From JAHEFT01 sp963700705 (lineage in GTDB: Bacteria; Pseudomonadota; Gammaproteobacteria; Xanthomonadales; SZUA-36), in the NCBI GenBank assembly GCA_963700705.1, contig CAVOYQ010000011.1, positions 62,001 to 126,000 on the forward strand: 64,000 nt of DNA. Direction: 5' to 3'. Positions 54,904-63,632 of this stretch are shown here, in pieces. The translations under genes and the position numbers were made by a program. Numbering within the stretch: position 1 is the stretch's first letter; each line of letters opens with the position of its first letter. The notes below the pieces were generated by a model. It saw nothing but the letters and a program-made list of their open reading frames with translations. It had not been told where the DNA came from and ran no database searches.

Positions 54904-55972
54904 CGTCGCCCTCCTCCGGCTTGAGCAGGTCTTCCATTCTCCGGGTCATCGATTCAAACCGGTAAGCCGGAATCCGGTAAGCCCATCCCCCGACCCGTTG
55001 GTTGATTTCTTCCGCCCGCGCCAGGGTCACTGAATCATCCGCTTCGCCTTCAACCGGAGATTCGATGGCGGTGGTATAAACCCCTGCCTCCAGGCGCAGC
55101 CAGTGTTCGGACGAGGCTTCCTCCCCGTCAGCGCCGGGCAGGGTCAGTAATTCCAGGTTGAGTAATAAACCGTCCGCGGTCAGTATCCGGAAGCGCGTCG
55201 CATTCTCCCAATCCAGCTGGCTGGCGGGCGCCACGCCCTGCAGTTCAAGCGCCGCCAAGGAATTGGCCGGAGCATTCACGGCCCAATCCGATTTGATCTC
55301 GCGGTCAGCGGGCAGGTCCTGCAATTGGAAATTCTCATCATCAGCCGATGCCTTGACCGCCTTGACGGACTGCCCGTCCGGATGGGCAATTTCAAATTCG
55401 ACCACTTCGGCTTCCGCGATATCGATAATGGTTTTATCGAGCCAGGCGATCTGGTCTCCGGGCACATCGATGCGGGTGCCGATCAATTCGCTTTTTGCCG
55501 AGTCCTTCAGGCGTGCATATTGTCCTTCACGCCCCTGCGCACTGTTGCCGATGATAACGGCGGGCAGCCCGGTTTCGGCGGCAAACTCGACCATCACGCC
55601 GGCGGCGGCGGCCGAACTGACGTCTTCCACCCCCAACTTCGGGTAGTACTCGGGTTTCGATGTTTTCTCCTCGATGATTTCAGCCCGCGACAGCGATGAA
55701 AGGAGTGTCTTGACCAGGCTCCAGTCGGCCCGGTAAGCGGAGACTTCCTCTACAACCCAGGCGTCGTTCTCACGCTTCAGGGTGGCAATGACCTGCCCGC
55801 CCCCGCCTGTGAGTCGAATCCAGCGGATATCGTTGACTTGCCCGGCCAGCCCGGGAATCAATTCCACCTGGTCAATACTGCTTTCCCTGCCGGTCTTTCC
55901 CGGGAAAACAAGAACCAGGACAGCCACCACGATGGTGGCCAGCAACAGCCAGGAGAAATGCTTTCTGCTCAT
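54884..55972 (-). CDS. DUF4340 protein of a Gld-type ABC operon
   Basis: A 362-residue protein anchored by one N-terminal helix (WLLLATIVVAVLVLVFPG). Its beta-rich exported part carries repeated motifs such as WVVEEVSAYRADWSLVKTLL and ARLKDSAKSELIGTRIDVPG, characteristic of DUF4340. Such proteins follow GldG homologues in many proteobacteria. The start overlaps the gldG-like stop (ATGA). Role unknown; a transport accessory is inferred. Confidence 0.85.
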   Translation of the reverse strand: MSRKHFSWLLLATIVVAVLVLVFPGKTGRESSIDQVELIPGLAGQVNDIRWIRLTGGGGQVIATLKRENDAWVVEEVSAYRADWSLVKTLLSSLSRAEIIEEKTSKPEYYPKLGVEDVSSAAAAGVMVEFAAETGLPAVIIGNSAQGREGQYARLKDSAKSELIGTRIDVPGDQIAWLDKTIIDIAEAEVVEFEIAHPDGQSVKAVKASADDENFQLQDLPADREIKSDWAVNAPANSLAALELQGVAPASQLDWENATRFRILTADGLLLNLELLTLPGADGEEASSEHWLRLEAGVYTTAIESPVEGEADDSVTLARAEEINQRVGGWAYRIPAYRFESMTRRMEDLLKPEEGDDEPPAL

Positions 55973-57831
55973 GGCTTCTCCCCGGTCCGTGCTCGCGACA
56001 GGGTCTGCTTTTTCCGCTTTCGGTAGCCGTAAACCAGCGCAAATATCATCACCAGTGCCGGTATCAGCGCGATGTTCAGGAGTTTCAACCGGGTCCCAAG
56101 CCGGTCGATATCCCGCTGCAAATCGTGTTGAACCTGGCGCAACTCTCTGCGGATCTGGAGCTTACGGTCGACGAAGCGCTGGATTTCAAGCTGTTGTTCC
56201 GGGGTCATGACCGTGAGTTCGCTGTCACCCTTGGCAGCCTGCAGTTCGGTCAATTTGCGTTCCGTTTCCTCCAACTCCGATTGCAGGCGTTCTTCCTTGG
56301 CACGAAACGACTTTTCAGCGGCAACCCGGATCTGGTCCACGCGGTCAAATGGCCGGCTGGAACTGGCGCGGGTCCGGATGCTGATCAGATCGCGGTTACC
56401 GAGCATGTTATCGACCGCGTTGACCGCAAGCGAACCATTGTCGGCAAAAGCAGTGACCAGGTCCTCACCGAAAAAAGGCTGTTTCTGCAGCCACGTCCAA
56501 TCGGTCAGAACATCGGTATCGGCAAACAGCAATACATTGATGCCGTCATCTCCCGATTCTGCAAGATAAGCCTCCGCCCCGTCTTCGGGGGCCGGCAGGG
56601 AAGCCGCCGCAGGCCCGGTGATCCGGGCGGCCAGCGCATAGCGTTCCCCGGTCGGGTTGAAGCCGTCCATCAGGTCCGCCGGATTCGCCAGGAACCTGAG
56701 TCGCGATGAGTCCATCGGCGCGGCGTTTTCACTGCTCTGCACCAGGGGCTCAAAGGTCGTGCCGGCGTCCACCTTCGGCGCAAACCATCCAACCGATGAG
56801 AAATTGACGAGTTCCAGCCCGGAGGTGACGATGTCCCCTTCATTGAGGCCATCGGCCGGAACCGAGAGGATGCCGATGTGCCTCGAACCGGCCGTTCCCG
56901 CCCCGTACTGCAGGTCACCGATCACGCGTGCCGGGTCATAGCTGACGCCCCAGGCACCCAGCAGGGAACCCAGGGATGAGGAACTGCCTGCCTGCATCTG
57001 GGCCATCGGGTCACCGGGAGTACCCCGGTCAGACTCGGCAAACGGATCCAGGAATGCCACCAGGTGCCCACCACCCAGAACGAACTGTTCCACCCCGGCA
57101 AGCATGCCCTGTCCGAGATTCCTGGGATGCACCAGCAACAATACATCGAGATCATCCGGAAGCACGTCGGCGTCGACCGGGATATCCTCGATTTCAAATA
57201 ACTGGCCGAGCTGGTCGTAAAGTACCCACCCGTCCCGGCTCGACTGGGTCATCGGGTCGAAACCGGGCTCCATGGCCAGAGTCGAGAGCAGGCCGATGGT
57301 TTTTCGCTCCGGATTTCCCAGCGACGAAATCATTTTGGCCAGGTCGTACTCCAGGAACTTTTCCTTGGATGGCTGCAGGAAAGGCATTGCCTGCACCACG
57401 TCAATGGAATTGCTGCCGGCGATCCCGAGGTACAGGGTAGACCCTGACGCCCCCACCGGAACCGCCTGCAGGCCAAAAGCCGCAGCCTGGTCTTCCTCTT
57501 CAGAAAACGGCGCCGGGTCGATGCGCTTCAGGATCAGTTTTCCATTGCTGTTGTTGACGAATTCCTCAAGCAATTCACCAACCCGCCTGGCGTAACTTCG
57601 AATCTGGGGCAGATCGCGGCTGGAGTCTTCCGAGAAAAACAGGTAGAGCGTGACGGGTTCCTGCAGTTGGTCCAGGATATTCCTGCTGCCCTCGCTCAGC
57701 GTGAAAAGATGGTTTTCCGTAAGGTCGAATCTCAAGCCCTTGAGCACGTTTCCGGACAATATATTGATGGCTACGAAAAGCACCAGCAGCAGGATCAATG
57801 AGCCGATTGAATAGACCGATTTCTTGTGCAT
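55969..57831 (-). CDS. GldG-like ABC-transporter-associated protein
   Basis: A 620-residue protein with one helix at each end: LILLLVLFVAINILSGNVL and LNIALIPALVMIFALVYGYRKRKK. The exported middle contains the GldG/DUF4350-like domain (FDLTENHLFTLSEGSRNIL, VTLYLFFSEDSS, LLLVHPRNLG). A coiled coil precedes the last helix (LQSELEETERKLTELQAAKG). It corresponds to GldG of Bacteroidota gliding systems, yet here it is in a gammaproteobacterium. Eleven bases from the permease gene. Confidence 0.88.
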   Translation of the reverse strand: MHKKSVYSIGSLILLLVLFVAINILSGNVLKGLRFDLTENHLFTLSEGSRNILDQLQEPVTLYLFFSEDSSRDLPQIRSYARRVGELLEEFVNNSNGKLILKRIDPAPFSEEEDQAAAFGLQAVPVGASGSTLYLGIAGSNSIDVVQAMPFLQPSKEKFLEYDLAKMISSLGNPERKTIGLLSTLAMEPGFDPMTQSSRDGWVLYDQLGQLFEIEDIPVDADVLPDDLDVLLLVHPRNLGQGMLAGVEQFVLGGGHLVAFLDPFAESDRGTPGDPMAQMQAGSSSSLGSLLGAWGVSYDPARVIGDLQYGAGTAGSRHIGILSVPADGLNEGDIVTSGLELVNFSSVGWFAPKVDAGTTFEPLVQSSENAAPMDSSRLRFLANPADLMDGFNPTGERYALAARITGPAAASLPAPEDGAEAYLAESGDDGINVLLFADTDVLTDWTWLQKQPFFGEDLVTAFADNGSLAVNAVDNMLGNRDLISIRTRASSSRPFDRVDQIRVAAEKSFRAKEERLQSELEETERKLTELQAAKGDSELTVMTPEQQLEIQRFVDRKLQIRRELRQVQHDLQRDIDRLGTRLKLLNIALIPALVMIFALVYGYRKRKKQTLSRARTGEKP

Positions 57832-57841
57832 GCCTGTCTCC

Positions 57842-58591
57842 TCAGTCCGCCTTTTTCAATTCGAGAACAACGGTCGTGGCCAGCAGCCAGAGCAACAGGA
57901 CCAGCGCAAAATAGACGAGGTCGCGGACATCAATTACGCCCTTGGAAATATCCGTGAAGTGGGTCAGAAAGCTGAAATTGGCAATCACGTCCAGGAATAC
58001 CTGCGGCGCCCAGCCGGAAAACAGGTTCATGACCATCGGCAGCCCGCTCAGAAGGAACCCGAAACAGACCACGACGCTGAGAATGAAAGCCACTACCTGG
58101 TTCCGGGTCACTGCCGACATGCAGGAGGCGATCGCCAGGAAACCGCCTGCCATCAACCAGCTTCCGAGGTAGGCCGCCAATACCACGCCATTATCCGGCC
58201 TGCCCAGGTAATTCACGGTTAACCAGATCGGAAAGGTCAACAGCAGCGCCAGACCCACGAAAATCCAGGCAGCGAAGAATTTCCCCAGCACCGCCTGCCA
58301 GGTGGTGACGGGCAATGTCAGCAACAATTCCACCGTTCCGGAGCGCCGCTCCTCGGCCCATAATCTCATTCCGATGGCGGGAACCAGGAACAGGTACAAC
58401 CACGGGTGGAACTGGAAAAACGGATCCAGCCCGGCGATTCCACGTTCATAAAACGCCCCGATATAAAACGTGAATACACCCGCCATCACCAGGAAAATCA
58501 CGATGAAAACCCAGGCGACCGGGGTAGAAAAATACCCGGACAGTTCCCGCCGGGTAACATTGGAAACGGCATTCAGGGATCTGTTCTTCAT
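57842..58591 (-). CDS. GldF-like ABC-2 permease
   Basis: Six-helix ABC-2 permease of 249 residues. Segments include VAWVFIVIFLVMAGVFTFYIG, LYLFLVPAIGMRLWAEERRSGTVELLLTLPV and VVAFILSVVVCFGFLLSGLP. The EERRSGTVE motif is the ABC-2 hallmark. The start overlaps the ATPase gene (ATGA). With the neighbouring ATPase and GldG-like protein it forms a complete transporter of unknown substrate. Confidence 0.9.
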   Translation of the reverse strand: MKNRSLNAVSNVTRRELSGYFSTPVAWVFIVIFLVMAGVFTFYIGAFYERGIAGLDPFFQFHPWLYLFLVPAIGMRLWAEERRSGTVELLLTLPVTTWQAVLGKFFAAWIFVGLALLLTFPIWLTVNYLGRPDNGVVLAAYLGSWLMAGGFLAIASCMSAVTRNQVVAFILSVVVCFGFLLSGLPMVMNLFSGWAPQVFLDVIANFSFLTHFTDISKGVIDVRDLVYFALVLLLWLLATTVVLELKKAD

Positions 58592-59520
58592 GCCACTTCT
58601 CCCTTGGTAATTTGCCGGAACACTTCATCGAGCCTGCCGGCCTCCAGGCGTAATTCGCTGACCGACCAGTCATGCTCGCGCACCGCGTCGGAGATCACCT
58701 CGAACAGCTTGCAACCCTTTGCCGGAAATACCGTCAACTCGCCCTCCCGAAGTTCGACCTTACGGGCCTGGGGCAATTCACTGAGTACGCTGGCAACGCG
58801 CTCGGGCTGCTCGACCACCAGTGTCACCGCGTCATGATAACGGGACCGGGCAATCAACCCCGCCGGGGTATCGTCGACCAGCAAGCGGCCATCGGCAATA
58901 ATTATCGCCCGGTTGCAGACCGCGTGGACTTCTTCCAGCAAATGCGTGGAAATGACGATGATTTTCTCATAGGACATCTCGCGGATCAGACGCCTGACTT
59001 CGTGCTTCTGGTTGGGGTCAAGTCCATCGGTAGGCTCATCGAGGATCAGCACCCGGGGATCATGGATGATTGCCTGGGCCAGTCCGACCCGGCGTTTGAA
59101 TCCCTTTGACAGCGTTTCAATGGTCTGCTCCGGAACCCGCTCGAGGTTGAGGCGCTCGATCGCAGCACCCGCTGCCCTGGCCGCATTCTTTCCGTAGAAA
59201 CCTCGCGCCCGGGCAATGAATTCCAGGAATCGCCTGACCGTCATTTCGCCGTAGCTCGGCGCACCCTCCGGCAGGTAGCCGATACAGCGCCGGGCGGCAA
59301 GCGAGTCGCTGACGATGTCGTGACCGTTGATCAAAGCGGTCCCCGAAGTTGGCGCCAGGAAACCGGTCAGCATTTTCATCGTCGTTGACTTTCCGGCGCC
59401 GTTGGGTCCGAGGAAACCCAGCACTTCCCCTGCCCGCACCTGGAAACTCAGATCGTCAACCGCGACCAGGTCGCCGTATCTTTTGACCAGAGACCTGGCT
59501 TCAATACTCAATTCATTCAT
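58588..59520 (-). CDS. GldA-like ABC transporter ATPase
   Basis: ATPase of 310 residues. Walker A is GPNGAGKST at residues 38-46, the signature LSKGFKRRV replaces the common LSGGQ, and Walker B is VLILDEPTDGLDP. The C-terminal quarter (LRLEAGRLDEVFRQITKGEVA) is typical of ABC-2-type ATPases such as GldA and NosF. First gene of the four-gene operon, followed by the permease. The promoter should lie in the 150-base gap to the divergent M14 gene. Confidence 0.92.
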   Translation of the reverse strand: MNELSIEARSLVKRYGDLVAVDDLSFQVRAGEVLGFLGPNGAGKSTTMKMLTGFLAPTSGTALINGHDIVSDSLAARRCIGYLPEGAPSYGEMTVRRFLEFIARARGFYGKNAARAAGAAIERLNLERVPEQTIETLSKGFKRRVGLAQAIIHDPRVLILDEPTDGLDPNQKHEVRRLIREMSYEKIIVISTHLLEEVHAVCNRAIIIADGRLLVDDTPAGLIARSRYHDAVTLVVEQPERVASVLSELPQARKVELREGELTVFPAKGCKLFEVISDAVREHDWSVSELRLEAGRLDEVFRQITKGEVA

Positions 59521-59677
59521 CAGGAATCCCCACGATTATCGTCCCTCGATGCTTGCTGAATGCGAAATTGATGTCGCTGCACATAAAATTCAAGCTCCCG
59601 GTATTATTGATCACAGGCTAATCACCACTTTCACTCTTTCTTCCTGACAGCATTGCCTGTATCTTGGCGTCCATTGT

Positions 59678-60781
59678 ATGGTTTCCCTCGATTTCACAGA
59701 ACTGGACCACGTACCGGAGGGTCTTCTCGAGCGTCCGGCTTCCGCCCTGCACCAGCAATTATCCGGCCCGACGCTGATTCACCTCCGGGGTCGTGAGAAA
59801 CAGCCCCTGGTGGTTTCAGTGCTCCAGCACGGCAACGAAGTCACCGGCTGGGAAGCCGTCCGCCGCCTGCTCAAGCACCAGGGTCCGCTCAACGAACTGC
59901 CCCGTTCGCTGCTCCTGCTGATCGGCAACCCGCTGGCGGCAAAGCACCGACTGCGCAGGCTTGACGACCAACCGGACTTCAACCGTTGCTGGCCCGGCGG
60001 CAATGAAGTGGACAGTGCGTATACCCGTTTGTTCCGTCGAATTCACGATCGGATGCGGGAACTCCAGCCGCTGGCGGTAATCGACATCCACAACAACACG
60101 GGGCTGAACCCCCATTATGCGGCAGTAAACCTGATTCGATCTGATTTTCTTCGCCTCGCGTCGTTATTTTCCTCGAAGGTCGTTTATTTCACCATGCCGG
60201 CAGGGACGCTTTCACTGTCCATGTCGGAGCACTGTCCTTCACTGACCCTGGAATGCGGCCTGGCCGGCGAAATTCACGGGACCGACCATACCCTGGCGTT
60301 CCTGGAGACCTGCCTGCATCTGCAGAGTATCTCCAGCCGGCCTATCGGGGCAGACGCGGTTCACCTGTTCCACATGGTGGCTACCGTTCGTGTCAGCGAA
60401 AACGTTCTTTTCGGATTTGGCCGGGTGCCCGCCGAACTCACGTTGCGCGAAGACCTGGACGCATACAATTTCTGCGAACTGCCGGCCGGCACTTCCTTCG
60501 GCAGTTTGCACGATCACAAGCGACAACCTTTGTTCGCCTTCAACCCCGAGGGCCGGGATGTAACGGGCGAGTACTTTTCCTTTGCGGGCGGGCAGGTCAC
60601 GACGACACGGGAAACGATGCCGTCAATGCTGACGCTCGACCGCAGGGTTATTCAACAGGATTGCCTGTGTTACCTGATGGACCGGATCCACTACGATCTT
60701 GGCGAGGAAGTCGCCGGACCGGATCCCTTGCCGGAAGGCATCCGGCGCTCGGACAGGCCGGGTACGCCCCACCACGGCTAG
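59678..60781 (+). CDS. M14-family desuccinylase/aspartoacylase-like enzyme
   Basis: Zinc-dependent deacylase/carboxypeptidase of the succinylglutamate desuccinylase type. Zinc ligands are H51 and E54 (LQHGNEVTGW) and H138 (VIDIHNNTG). The catalytic-glutamate region reads LTLECGLAGE. The 367-residue length is typical. It stands alone downstream of the divergent Gld-type operon, with REP elements after it. The arginine-catabolic ast genes are absent, so the substrate is open. Confidence 0.88.
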   Translation: MVSLDFTELDHVPEGLLERPASALHQQLSGPTLIHLRGREKQPLVVSVLQHGNEVTGWEAVRRLLKHQGPLNELPRSLLLLIGNPLAAKHRLRRLDDQPDFNRCWPGGNEVDSAYTRLFRRIHDRMRELQPLAVIDIHNNTGLNPHYAAVNLIRSDFLRLASLFSSKVVYFTMPAGTLSLSMSEHCPSLTLECGLAGEIHGTDHTLAFLETCLHLQSISSRPIGADAVHLFHMVATVRVSENVLFGFGRVPAELTLREDLDAYNFCELPAGTSFGSLHDHKRQPLFAFNPEGRDVTGEYFSFAGGQVTTTRETMPSMLTLDRRVIQQDCLCYLMDRIHYDLGEEVAGPDPLPEGIRRSDRPGTPHHG

Positions 60782-60802
60782 GCCGTGGGTTGGAACCGGC
60801 CC

Positions 60803-60869
60803 GCGGGAGCCGGCCATGCCGGCGATAATTTTGAAGGCTTCAGGCAATCGCCGGCAAGCCGGCTCCCAC
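60803..60869. repeat. Inverted pair of REP-like palindromes
   Basis: Unit one starts GCGGGAGCCGGCC (60803) and ends GCCGGCGAT (60826). Unit two is its inverse, ATCGCCGGCAAGCC to GGCTCCCAC (60847-60869). Each unit is itself palindromic around CAT or AA. The pair is 20 bases apart and lies just after the M14 gene. Confidence 0.7.
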
Positions 60870-60952
60870 AAGAACGGCATGACTTTTGCCACTGGTACAA
60901 TAGAATGGCTATAACCAATCATTAACCGGGCTTACCGGTAGAGGAAAAAGAA

Positions 60953-61192
60953 ATGAGCATGTGGACAGCCATCGTTTTGATTGTAATTGCCGGTGTATCA
61001 GCCGAAGCCTGGAGACTTCACATCAAATCGCGCGGTTCGAGTGCTAACAAGGACGAACTGGAAAAACTGAACCGGCGCATCGATGATCTGGAAAATGATT
61101 TGCGCGACCGGGTGGAGACCCTTGAGCGCATCGTCACTGACGGCAAGGACGACCTCAAACGCCAGTTCGACCACCTCGACAAAGTCGGCTAA
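60953..61192 (+). CDS. Small membrane coiled-coil protein, PspB-like
   Basis: A 79-residue protein after the ribosome site GAGGAAAAAG. One N-terminal helix (AIVLIVIAGVSAEAW) is followed by a charged coiled coil (LEKLNRRIDDLENDLRDRV, ETLERIV). This is the layout of PspB, the phage-shock membrane component, and LERIV recalls the LESIL of PspB. No pspA or pspC is nearby, so identity stays tentative. Confidence 0.65.
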   Translation: MSMWTAIVLIVIAGVSAEAWRLHIKSRGSSANKDELEKLNRRIDDLENDLRDRVETLERIVTDGKDDLKRQFDHLDKVG

Positions 61193-61198
61193 CTGTTA

Positions 61199-61840
61199 TC
61201 AGATTTGGCCGAGCTCGAAGGCCTTGAGCACAGCCCGGGTCCGGTCACGGACGCCCATTTTCGACAGGATGTTCGACACGTGATTCTTCACGGTGCCTTC
61301 GGCGACGCCCAGCGAATTGGCAATTTCCTTGTTGCTGTAACCCCCTGCCATCAATCTCAATATCTCGGTTTCCCGGTCGGTCAGCGGGTCCGGCTGATCC
61401 AGGCTGGAAAAGTCGTTTTGCAGGTTTGCCAGGCCTTTGAGCAACCTTTGTGTCACTGCGGGCTTGACGATGGTCCCGCCCTCGGCCACGGTTCTGATGG
61501 CGCTGACCAGGTCCGCCAGCGCCACGTCTTTCAGCAAATACCCCCTCGCACCTGACTGGATTCCGGCAAGGACCAACTCGTCGTCATCAAAGGTTGTCAG
61601 GATAATCGTCGGCGGCAGAATCTGGTTGGCGGAAAGTTGCCTCAGCACGTCCAGGCCGGATAAGCCCGGCATGCGCATATCCAGCAGAACCACGTCCGGC
61701 CGGACTTCCGGAATCATCCGGATGGCTTCGGCGCCATCCGCCGCCTCGGCGATGACTTCGATCTCCTCGGAAAGCTCCAAAAGGCTGCGTACACCTTTGC
61801 GCACCAGGTTCTGGTCGTCTACCAGCATCACTTTGATCAC
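61199..61840 (-). CDS. NarL/LuxR-family response regulator
   Basis: A 213-residue regulator. Receiver features are MLVDDQ, phospho-acceptor D54 (VVLLDMRMPG) and LLKDV. The LuxR-type DNA-binding domain at about residues 147-205 reads LTDRETEILRLMAGGYSNKE and VKNHVSNILSKMGV. Its start overlaps the kinase stop (ATGA). DesR- or LiaR-like; signal unknown. Confidence 0.92.
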   Translation of the reverse strand: MIKVMLVDDQNLVRKGVRSLLELSEEIEVIAEAADGAEAIRMIPEVRPDVVLLDMRMPGLSGLDVLRQLSANQILPPTIILTTFDDDELVLAGIQSGARGYLLKDVALADLVSAIRTVAEGGTIVKPAVTQRLLKGLANLQNDFSSLDQPDPLTDRETEILRLMAGGYSNKEIANSLGVAEGTVKNHVSNILSKMGVRDRTRAVLKAFELGQI

Positions 61841-62998
61841 ATCAATCCCTCCACCGGAATCCAGGCATACAATGAGAAACCCTTGCCTGAACTCGACTCG
61901 ATTTTCAATTCGCCGCCCACTTGCCGCAGCCGCTCTTCCATACCATTCAGGCCGTTACCGGCTTCCACCTTGTTCACGCCGCGCCCGTCGTCCCGTGCGG
62001 TAAGCGCTACGCCGTCGGAGTCCTGGACCAGGCCGATCCACAGGTTCGAGGCCCGCGCGTGCCTTACGCTGTTGGTGATCATTTCCTGGGCGCACCGCAA
62101 CAGGACCTGGGCCCGCTGGGGATCCGTCATCGCCAGCTCCGAGGGCAGGTCGAGATGAATCACCGGTTCCGGAACCCCGCTGACCAGGGTTCTCAGGGCG
62201 GCGGCGAGGTCAACCTTGTCGTCGACCCGCATGTCATTAACCACTTCCCGGACATCGGCCAGCAACAACTTGGCCAGCGAGTGAGCCTGCTGCACGTGTT
62301 CCAGGGCCTTTCCGCTCGCCAGGTGGGTCGCGACCTCGAGGTTCAGGGTCAGGGCGGTCAGGTGGTGCCCGACCAGGTCGTGCAATTCACGTGCAATCCG
62401 AACCCGCTCGGCGATACGGGTATTGTCCGCCAGCAAAGCCTGGGTGGCCAGCAATTCTGAATTGACTTTTCTCAAGGCATCGCGGGCGATGTTCTGGCGC
62501 AGGGCGACCACCCCGCTCATGAACGCAAACAGCGAAATACCCAGGAACAGCCCGCCGGCCAGTGCCGCATCTGCTGAACGAAATATCAGGAATACTGCTG
62601 ATCACCATAACGAGTAGCACGTTCTGGCCGATCAACCAGGCCATTGACGGTGCAGCCGGTAACATCCATGGCAGTAAGCCGGCAACGATCAGCAAAAGGA
62701 TGCCGCCCAGCGCGGTTTCCGCCATCATGCTGACACCCAGCGCGCAGGCGGTGAGGACCGAGACCGTGACCAGCCGGTGCGAAAAATCCGAACGGATGGG
62801 CAGAGATTTCACCTGGTTCCAGTAGGTCAGCCCGAAGACGATGTGCAACGCCCACCAGGCCAGGTATTGGTTCATCCCCAGTGGGCTTTCGTACCAGAAA
62901 GGCATCAGGAACAGCGGAATGGAGGCGCACAGCCACGTGAACAACCCCGCATAGCGCAGCAGTTCAATAGGACTGTGTTTGCTCTCCAGGCTATCCAT
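61837..62998 (-). CDS. DesK/NarX-type membrane histidine kinase (one frameshift)
   Basis: Sensor kinase of about 386 residues. The start at 62998 leads to five or six short hydrophobic helices (LFTWLCASIPLFLMPFW, YLAWWALHIVFGLTYW, GGILLLIVAGLLPWMLPA). One shift near 62575, after SSIPDIS, joins the last helix to the catalytic part. The HisKA_3 box is RIARELHDLVGHHLTAL with its phospho-histidine. The ATPase motifs are NSVRHARA and DDGRGV. Likely detects membrane state, by analogy with DesK. Confidence 0.88.
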
Positions 62999-63128
62999 GC
63001 GGCTTACTCGACAGAAACGCGCTCCGTGTATTTTTGCTCAGAGGTTGCTTAATATTACCCCAGTCTCTCCCACCCGATATCTCTCATAAGTCATAGTAGA
63101 GGACTCTGCCAGGTATATGGACACTTCA

Positions 63129-63632
63129 ATGATCCGGGTCGAGACGGTTTTCGGACACCGAGCCAGGCCCCCGTGGTTCAGCTGCTTCAGCGATTTGGCC
63201 TGCGCATGGAACTGGGGCCAGCCGACCAGCCCATCCCGGGGTCGTTCTGGGGTGACGAGGAAGCCGGCCTGGAAGGAAGCACGCTTGTGTTGCGGCCGGA
63301 TACTCCACTGCATTCGGTGCTGCATGAAGCCTGCCACTTCATTTGCATGGATCAGGACAGGCGCCGCAGCCTGGACACCAACGCAGGCGGCGATTATGAC
63401 GAGGAGAACGCCGTCTGTTATCTGCAGATCCTGCTGGCCGATGAAATACCCGGGTTTGGCCGCGACCGGATGATGGCCGACATGGATGCCTGGGGCTACA
63501 CCTTCCGGCTGGGTTCGGCCAGGGCCTGGTTCGAGCAGGATGCTGAAGATGCGACGGGAATGGCTGATCGCCCGGGGCCTGGTCACGGAAACCGGAAAGC
63601 CCACCTTCACGATCCGCTCAGAAAGGCAATAG
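63129..63632 (+). CDS. HEACH-motif protein, putative zinc peptidase-like (frameshifted)
   Basis: Small protein of about 165 residues. The core reads PVVQLLQRFGLRMELGPA, IPGSFWGDEEAGLEG, then PLHSVLHEACHFICMD with a HExxH-like HEACH, and MADMDAWGYTFRLGSARAWF. It resembles uncharacterised proteobacterial proteins with the same HEACH box. The ATG at 63129 is followed by a shift near 63153. A second shift near 63558 restores the ending WLIARGLVTETGKPTF and a stop at 63632. Whether HEACH binds metal is unknown; the third residue pattern differs from thermolysin-type proteases. Confidence 0.65.
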
